Source: Zygnema circumcarinatum (lineage: Eukaryota; Streptophyta; Zygnematophyceae; Zygnematales; Zygnemataceae). From it: a DNA stretch of 64,000 bases. The notes below the pieces were generated by a model. That model saw nothing but the letters and a program-made list of their open reading frames with translations. It ran no database searches and had not been told where the DNA came from. Shown here in pieces: positions 57,141-64,000 of this stretch. The stretch is taken from NCBI GenBank assembly GCA_037447605.1, contig CM074819.1:248269-312268 (forward strand), written 5' to 3'. A program made the translations under genes and the position numbers. Position 1 is the first letter of the stretch. Every line of letters begins with the position of its first letter.

Positions 57141-60100
57141 GGTTGTGTGGGCGAGCGGTAGAAGGGAGGGGGGAGGGAAGGTTCAGGATGTACTTTTGAC
57201 TTGGCCCGAGCATTCAACGCACGCTCTGACGGGAGCAGTGCGGCGCGCTCCTGCTTCGGGAAGCTGTGCGGCTAAACGGGGGTGGCAGCACTGTGGGAGT
57301 GTGCGCAGGACAGGACAGGACAGGACAGGGTGGGGGCCTGACAGGGCCTGTCAGCAGAAAGTCGCGACTACGGAATGAGGAGGATGGCGCGGGTTGCATG
57401 CATGCATGCACGTGCGAGCATAATGGCGTAGAAACGTAGAGCTAGGATGTGTACGGAACGAGGCTAGACTAGGCTATTATCTCCATTGACAGAGACTGCA
57501 GGCTCACCTCTAGAAGCTGCTTGAAGTCACGTCGAGCTGCGGCCCCGCAGGAATAGGAGAGTGTCTCTGGTCGACTCCATTTGCAAGCGATTTTTTTTTT
57601 GTGGTTTTCGTCTTTTTGCCTGCGGCGTGTTGCTGGTCAACCTTGCGTTTTGCTGTTTCTGTCGTGGCGCGCACAAGGCGGCACTGAATTGCGAATGCGG
57701 CAGGCAGGCAGGCAGGGTGCCAGCCATGATGATGATGATCAGCTCTTTGGGGCTCTCGCTGACCTCTTCTGTTTGGTCCGCGCTGAAGTTGCGCTTGTTC
57801 GCGCTGCCCGCGGCCGACTTCGCGTCCGTCCTATGGAGCGAGGGAGCGGGTCGCGCAGGTCACGCTGGCTTCGACTTTGTTTCTCAGAGCGAGCAGTGCG
57901 AAACGGAGCGGGGACGCGAGCGAGCGAGCAGGCCGCCTCACCACCTCAACAGCCGCGGGGCTCTCCCTCCCTCCCTCCCTCCGCGCGATTTGATGTGATG
58001 TGCCGCACATCGATCTGCGACCTTCGCGGGTGCTTGGAGGGAGGGAGGGAGGGAGGGAGGGAGGGAGGGAGGGCTTGAAGCGGTGTTGAGCCGAGGCGTA
58101 GCGTTCCGCTCCGAGCTTTGTTCTTTTGTGCTTAGGTCCTTCGCGGGCAGTTGTCCCTCGTGGTTCCCCGTGCTGACTTTGTGATGGCCTCTCGCGATGA
58201 CGTGAGATCAGCGGCCGATCCATCCGCCGCGGGCCGTCGGTGGATCCCTCATGAAAAGGCGCTTCTTGGATCCACTTCCGGCCGTACAATTCCACTTCTT
58301 CCTGGCCGGCGGTGGATCCCACATGACGAGGCGCTGGGCGGACCCACCGCCGGCCGTACAAGTCCACCTCCTTCGGGCCCCCCGCTCGCCAAGAACTACA
58401 GTACAGTAACGTCTAACGGCCGTCGGTCGTACGGGTGCTCGTACGGCTGTTCGTACAGTACATCTGCGTGGAAAACGTCGGGCGCGCGCAGACGTACGGA
58501 CAACGACGAGGCCAAGGGCCGCTCGCACGCACGCACGGGACAGGACCGACCGGGCGGGCGGCCGGGCGGGTGGGCGGGCCTGCCTCTGAGCCTGAGTCTG
58601 AGCGTGAGCCTGAGCGCGTGCAAGTGGTTGTGGTGGTGGTGGTGGTGGTGGTGGTGGTGGCGGTGGAGGAGGAGGAGGTTCATGGCCGGGTGGATGATGG
58701 ACAGGGGCTGCTGTTGCGGCAGGAGGAAGCTCAGGCTCTCGCGCCCTCTTGCGCTGTGAACAATGCGGGCGAGCCGAGCGAGCGATGGCGGAGAGAGCAG
58801 CGGCGGAGCAAATGCGGCAATGGCAGCGGGCGGAGAGACGCCAGCTGACTCGTTATTAGGGCTCTCGAGGCTCCTCCGGTGAGGGAGGTGGAGGAGGGAA
58901 GGCTGGAGGGGAAGGAAGGAGGAAGGGAGGGGCAGATGGCGATGATCGACGCGGAGAGGGACGAGGAAGATGTGGGAGACGAGGAAGCATCGCTGCACGG
59001 CGCCGAGAGTCGCAGCACGGAACCAGAGGTAGGCGTTGATGCTGTGGAGGGAGGCAGAGTGAGAGAGGAAGAAGGGGTAGGAGGGAAAGGAGGGCGAGGA
59101 GAGGGGGTGAAATTGTAAAGGGAGACAGGAGGGCGAGAACAAAATGAGAGGGTAAAAAAGGTAGAGAGAAGGGAAGGAGAGGGACGGAAGGGAGGGGAAG
59201 GAAAGCAGAGAGAATGGAAAAAAAAAGTAAAAGCGAAGTGGATGAGAGGAGCGAGAACGACGAGGGAGTGGCTGAGAAGGGGAGGAAGTGCAGATAGTTG
59301 GGGGAGAGTTGCGTTGGCAGGAGTACATTGAAAGGGAAATGAGACGAAGAGAGACTCTGGGAGGGTGTTAATTCGATTAATGAAAAGGAAGCATTCTAGT
59401 GGGGGTTGGGCGAGGGATGAAAGGTGCTGGAACGAAGTGTGGGACGAGAATTAAATGGAGGTGGGGCCGGCCGCGGGAAGGAAAAGTGATGGAAAAGGAG
59501 ATGGAGAAGCAGAAGCATGGGGACGAGGAGAGGTGGTTGGTTGGTTGGAAGAGAAATATACAGCCGGGAGCGAGCGAGCAACAGAAATAAGGAGCGGAAA
59601 GGTTGCAGGACGATGGAGAGAGGAGGAAGAGGGGGAGGAGGCAGGCAGGAAGCACGGAAACAGGGTACGAGAGGAAGAGGAAGTGATTGGCTTGATTGGG
59701 AGGTCGGCGGGAGGAGAGGAGCAGAGAGGAGGGCGAAATTGGATGGAATATTGGGGATGGAGATGACGAGAGGTGGAGGACGAAAGGACAGTTTTGGAAG
59801 GCACGAAGAGAGGTTAAGATGAAAGAAAAACAGAAAAAGTAAAGAGTTTTGAGGATGCAAGGGAGACAAAATGGGAGGATAAGGACGAGAAAAGGATGCA
59901 AGAATGAGGGAGAGGAAAGGAGGGAGAAGAACGAAGGAAGAGAGCGGAAGTGGAGGGAGGGAGCAATTTACAGAGGGGAGTGGACGAAGGCAAGGAATGG
60001 AGGGGATGGCTGTGATTTTTCGATGCAAGAGAGGGGTTACTGTGTGTAGCCCGCCGGCATTTTGGTTGTTACCCTTTAGTTGACTTAACCAGCACAAATC

Positions 60101-60349
60101 TGTGCTTTTTTGTTTCGACATGTAGGTAGTACAAATAGAGAGGGCATTGGCAAAGTCAGGTTTCAATGGCAGGAGACCTGGTTTTTCACCTACTCATACT
60201 TCTTTTATTGATGATGTATCACTTTAGCGTGCGAAAGCAGCACAACCTTGCTAGAGACGAAGCTTCTTATAAGCTGTTTGAAGGTGCTCTTTTGATATTG
60301 GTAGCATTGTACTAACAGTCCGTCTCTAATTTTTGTCCCACATGATCAG
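57141..60349. other. Intergenic DNA and unresolved 5' part of the EXO70 gene
   Basis: The DNA is GC-rich. It carries an AGGAC pentamer run (57308-57330), GGGA repeats (58036-58072), GTG repeats (58624-58665) and a pair of ~75-bp imperfect tandem repeats at 58225-58380, each with GGCCGTACAA. A candidate EXO70 first exon is 58936-59028 (MAMIDAERDEEDVGDEEASL, GT donor). A candidate second exon starts at 60126 (VVQIERALAK), and a third at 60226 (VRKQHNLARDEASYKLFE). I could not find a phase-consistent path through all of them. 59100-60050 is purine-rich with no conserved frames. Confidence 0.4.
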
Positions 60350-63300
60350 GACTCACCATGGGATGAACAAGAGGAGCACGACGTTTTGGATGCCCTTCAT
60401 ATGGTTCAAATGGTTAGTTTTTTCTGAGCAGTAGCCGGTCTCGCATTCTCCATGTTCAGATCGAGACTCCTTTAGGGAGAAGCATATCGCTACACAGCGT
60501 CTGACTGCCATGCATTGCTTTGCTGTTGCAGTCCAAGGCTACGATTGCGGTGGGCCCAAGATGGAACCTTGATGGCTTCCTCGAAACCATGAGCAAGTTG
60601 TCACTAGCCCATGAAACGTTGGCAAAATATCAGAGTGCGGAGGGGGTAGAGATCGCCAAGACGCAGTTAGAAGTAGGACTCGCCAGTCTGGAGGAGGAGT
60701 TTGAAGATGCTCTTCGGAAACATAGGTGAGCCGAGAGGCGTGTGTTTCAGTGAACTTGCATGTCACAACATGGGTGAAAATGCATCTTTGCGGGGGTGGA
60801 CTTTGTTCACCCCCCGTTTTTGTTTTCTTCCTGCTTATTTACACCAATGATTGGGCCGCTGCTCCTGCAGCAAACCCTTACATTACGAGCAGATGCAAGA
60901 GTTGGCCAAGTTGGACGGTGCTGCTATAATGGACATTGGCTCGTGTCCCCCCCCCGCCTCGCCGGCCTCCTCTGAAGACGCGAGTGTTTCCACTCCCACA
61001 AGGAGTGCTCTTCTAGAATGGCTTCCAGCAAATGCAGTGCCGTACCTCCATAGAATGGTGGCAGAAATGCATAAAAGGGGGGCGGGAAAACGCTGCATTG
61101 ATTCGTACAAGTGAGGCCCTCACTCTTCCTTCTTCCTGTTCTGTGCTCCTCTTTCGGCTCCATTCTCAATTCTATTCAATTCGTGTTGTCAGAGCTGTCA
61201 TGAGTTTTAAGGTTTTGGACCATTGCAGCATCGGCGTCTTTATTCCATTCATTTCCATTGCGGCTATGGGTTATTCTTGTTCTGTTTCGCAGACGAGTGA
61301 GGGCTTCTGCTTTAAAGCAGTGCATGGTAAATATGAACTTGAAGTTGCCGCCTGCTGCGGAGCTTGAGGAAGGACAGTGGCCCGAGGTGGAAGTGCTGAT
61401 GAAGACGTGGATGCGCAACACAAACATTTTGGTAATTCTTCATTGTAGATTTCAATTTAAGCTGCCGAACAAAGTACTTTATTAGTGCTGGGCACCCTTT
61501 TCTCCTCTATTTTCTCTAATAAATCATGCTCATATGCCTGTTCTTGAGGACGTCAATCTCCAGGTGAAGGTTCTGCTAGGAGGCGAAGCTGCATTGCTCA
61601 GACAAGTCCTGGAGGGACTCTGCGATGACCTGAGGGGTCCCTTGAGGGACCTCTGCGAGCAGGCCCACGTTTTGGAGTTTCTCCTTCTCTTGCTCCGAAG
61701 TGCGAGATTGATCGCGAGAGGCCGAAAACTCCCTGAACGGATTTTTGCGTTGTTGGACATGTACACCGTTATTCGCAAAGTGGAGTCAAGGGTACGGACA
61801 TGCCGCTCCCAGTTAGGCAGTGCAGCGCTTTGTCTGGACATAACTTTCCGTTCCTTCCTTTTTTTTAAAGCAAGGGGCAGCATGCACCTTTTTGTCAGTT
61901 GGCTATGTTCTAAGCTGCTGTTCGTGGCTTTGCTCTTTCCCAGATATTTCTGATCGCGGGGGAGTCGGGGAATTCGGAAGTGAGAGACTTATTGTTAAAG
62001 ATGCCGTTGACTTTATCGGAGGCAGCGTCTGCCACGTTTTCCGGATTTCGGCAAATATTGGACGACAGCTATGTGGCGAGTGCCCCTCGCCAGACCCCTT
62101 TCATCAGGTCCATCTTCGAACGCATCCGTTGAAAAAACTCTATTCTCCGCGTATTCTCATGTGTTTCTATGTATGAATGGTAGGTTTTGAAGCATAGCAG
62201 ATTTGTAAGGCTTCGAATGAGCCTTGTCTCTTTCTCCTTTACTTCGCCTCACAATCTTTGTTTTTCCTCCCTTTATATCCCGCATTTTTCCTCCCTTCCC
62301 CTTTCTCCTCCCTCCCTCCCTCTTACAGAATGAGCTTGGCATTTGCCTCTTTGATTTCTGCTCACGTTTTCTGAGCTTGAAATTGTCGCGGAAACTGTTT
62401 TTTGTATGGCTAATTTATGTTTTGAGATCCTGTCCGTGGTTGCAGATTTCCCTGGAGGGCTCAAGTTTCAGAAGCGGAAGAAGTGCTGCCCCCTGATGGC
62501 AGTGTGCATGCGACGACGAGCTATGTGGTAAATTATGTGAAGCCGTTCCTTTGCAGGTCAGCTCCTCACCTTCGCCCTTCCCTGCTTTTCAAGAATGCAG
62601 TTCCTGCACATGCGTCGTCAGGAGACGACGAGGGTTCGCAGATGCCTCCAAATACCCATCCACTCGTGTGGATTGATGAAAGTATTTTGGCGATGTGGGG
62701 AATGTGGTGTTGGCAGAGGTCGAGGACGAGACCATGGAGCCCTTCTGGAGGAGCTGCTCAGCATTGAGGCTGCGAAGAGAGAGGGAGAGAGAGAGGGAGA
62801 GGGAGAGGGCGAGGGAGAAGGAGAGGGAGAGGGAGAGGGAAAGGGAGAGGGAGAGGGAGTGCGAGAGGGAGAGGAGGTGCGGTCCCTTGTGAGCGGCGAG
62901 TGCGGTGCGCTGCTGGGCGCGTTGGGGCGGTGCTTGGAGAGGTTGGCGAGGGGGAGTCAGGACGCGGCGCTGAGGGAACTCTTCCTCATGAACAACTGCA
63001 ACTACGTGCAGCATGCCATGTGCGTGCCGCTTGCATGGGGTGGAGGGAGAGGGAGAGAGGAGAGGAGAGAGAAGAGAGGAGAGAGGGGAGGGAGGGAGAG
63101 AGGAGAGAGGAGAGAGAGAGAGAGAGGAGAGAGAGAGAGGAGAGAGGAGAGAGGCGAGGGAGAGAGGAGAGAGGAGAGAGGGAGAGAGAGAGAGAGAGAG
63201 AGGAGAAGAAGCAGAGGAGAGGAGGAGAGGGAGAGACAGGAAAGGGAGAGGAGAGAGGAGAGAAAGAGGAGAGAGGAGAGAGGAGAGAGGAGAGAGGAGA

Positions 63301-64000
63301 GAGGGAGAGAGGGAGAGAGAGAGAGAGAGAGGAGAGAGGAGAGAGGAGAGAGGAGAGAGGAGAGAGGAGAGAGGGAGAGAGGGAGAGAGGAGAGAGGAGA
63401 GAGGAGAGAGAGAGAGGAGAGAGGAGAGAGGAGAGAGGAGAGAGAGAGAGAGGAGAGAGGAGAGAGGCGAGAGGAGAGAGGAGAGAGGAGAGAGGAGAGA
63501 GGAGAGAGGAGAGAGGAGAGGAGAGAGGAGAGAGGAGAGAGGAGAGAGGAGAGAGGAGAGAGGAGAGAGGAGAGAGGAGAGAGGAGAGAGGAGAGAGGAG
63601 AGGAGGAAAGAGAGGGAGAGAGGAGAGGAGAGAGGAGAGAGGAGAGAGGAGAGAGGAGAGAGGAGGAGGAGGAGAGGAGAGAGGGAGGAGAGAGAGAGGA
63701 GGAGAGGAGAGAGGAGAGGAGAGAGAGAGAGGAGAGAGGAGAGAGGAGAGAGGAGAGAGGGAGAGAGGAGAGGAGGAGAGAGGAGAGAGGAGAGAGGCGA
63801 GAGGAGAGAGGAGAGAGGGAGAGAGGAGAGAGGAGAGAGGAGAGAGGAGAGGAGAGAGAGGAGAGAGGAGAGAGAGAGAGGAGAGAGGAGAGAGGAGAGA
63901 GGAGAGAGGAGAGAGGAGAGAGGAGAGAGGAGAGAGGAGAGAGAGGAGAGAGGAGAGAGGAGAGAGGAGGAGAGGAGAGAGGAGAGAGGAGAGAGGAGAG
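60350..64000 (+). CDS. EXO70: EXO70 exocyst subunit, 3' end beyond right edge
   Basis: EXO70 tethers secretory vesicles to the plasma membrane as part of the octameric exocyst. Visible exons are 60350-60412, 60532-60725, 60871-61110, 61293-61431, 61564-61791, 61944-62107, 62446-62556 and 62717-63019, all in phase, about 414 residues. Family landmarks appear in order. VGPRWNLDGFLETMSKLSLA matches the GP..DL.GYL block, followed by LASLEEEFEDALRKHR. YLHRMVAEMHKRGAGKRCID and QWPEVEVLMKTWM lead into VLLGGEAALLRQVLEGLCDD. Then come LPERIFALLDMYTVIRKV, DGSVHATTSYVVNYVKPFLC and ARGSQDAALRELFLMNNCNY. The last visible exon has an in-frame GAGGGA microsatellite that adds an EGEGEG-type tract of about 30 residues. 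N-terminal exons are uncertain. The remaining C-terminal bundle lies off the window behind a GA-repeat intron. Confidence 0.88.
62775..62876 (+). repeat. In-frame (GAGGGA)n microsatellite inside an EXO70 exon
   Basis: A GAGGGA/GAGAGA tract sits between the coding segments LLEELLSIEAAK and EEVRSLVSGECGALLGAL without a frame break. It encodes alternating Glu-Gly with a few Arg and Lys. Confidence 0.85.
63040..64000. repeat. GA-rich microsatellite (GGAGAGA)n reaching the window edge
   Basis: Nearly 1 kb of purine-only sequence with a dominant 7-bp GGAGAGA period lies in the intron after the exon ending at 63019. Such arrays assemble poorly, so its length is unreliable. Confidence 0.95.

Noticed and set aside
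57561-59328. GC-rich ORFs on both strands (145-310 codons)
   Set aside because: All are composition-driven in GC-rich or purine-rich DNA with simple repeats; frames overlap on both strands without conserved blocks.
1-64000. tRNA, rRNA and CRISPR features
   Set aside because: None was seen on reading either strand. Direct repeats here are microsatellites, minisatellites or transposon-derived, without CRISPR spacing. A tRNAscan run was not possible.

Overview
The window is eukaryotic nuclear DNA from a plant-lineage genome, most likely an early-diverging streptophyte (charophyte alga or bryophyte grade). This is inferred from intron-rich genes with GT-AG junctions, a plant-type vacuolar SPX-MFS phosphate transporter, an EXO70 exocyst subunit, a plant-like KU70 and a UTR2-like nucleotide-sugar/PAPS transporter. 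Two architectures are unlike typical seed plants: NXPE-like SGNH proteins and a PAN-PAN-GT92 fusion. Introns and intergenic DNA are loaded with purine/pyrimidine microsatellites, and two 10-N assembly gaps are present. Gene models were built by hand from conserved blocks, splice consensus and exon phase. Every exon junction given for the seven main models keeps the reading frame.

Layout. 1-5596 (-): KU70, 15 exons visible, 3' end off the left edge. 6701-7778 (+): PDRG1-like prefoldin-type subunit, divergent from KU70. 8963-13710 (+): complete SPX-MFS transporter. 13.7-16.6 kb: intergenic, with a 650-bp polypyrimidine array and a small TIR element. 16655-21161 (+): complete NXPE-like gene A. 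21.96-23.5 kb: two truncated pseudogenes, one transporter and one NXPE-like, produced by a tandem duplication. 24151-27832 (-): complete UTR2/SLC35B-like transporter. 28.6-29.1 kb (+): 3' exons of an unrecognised gene with an apparent frameshift. 31470-35444 (+): complete NXPE-like gene C, a diverged paralogue of A with conserved intron positions. 35.5-39.7 kb: a cluster of DNA elements (a TA-flanked MITE, an AT-rich palindromic element, two foldback elements and one end of a further repeat). 39.7-44.55 kb (+): decayed tyrosine recombinase of the Crypton/Ndc10 type followed by an open GCR1_C-like reading frame with an expanded repeat linker. 44.6-52.3 kb: no confident gene. 52315-57140 (+): complete PAN-PAN-GT92 glycosyltransferase. 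60350 to the right edge (+): EXO70, with unresolved 5' exons and the 3' end off the window.

Functional theme. KU70 acts in nuclear end joining, PDRG1 in co-chaperone complexes, SPX-MFS in vacuolar phosphate storage and EXO70 in vesicle tethering. The NXPE-like proteins, the SLC35B-type transporter and the GT92 enzyme are all expected in the Golgi/secretory glycan pathway. That co-location is suggestive only.

The most informative structure is the 17.3-27.1 kb tandem duplication. A unit running from NXPE exon 2 to transporter exon 3 was duplicated, so both inner copies lost their 5' ends and then suffered large internal deletions, while the outer copies stayed intact.
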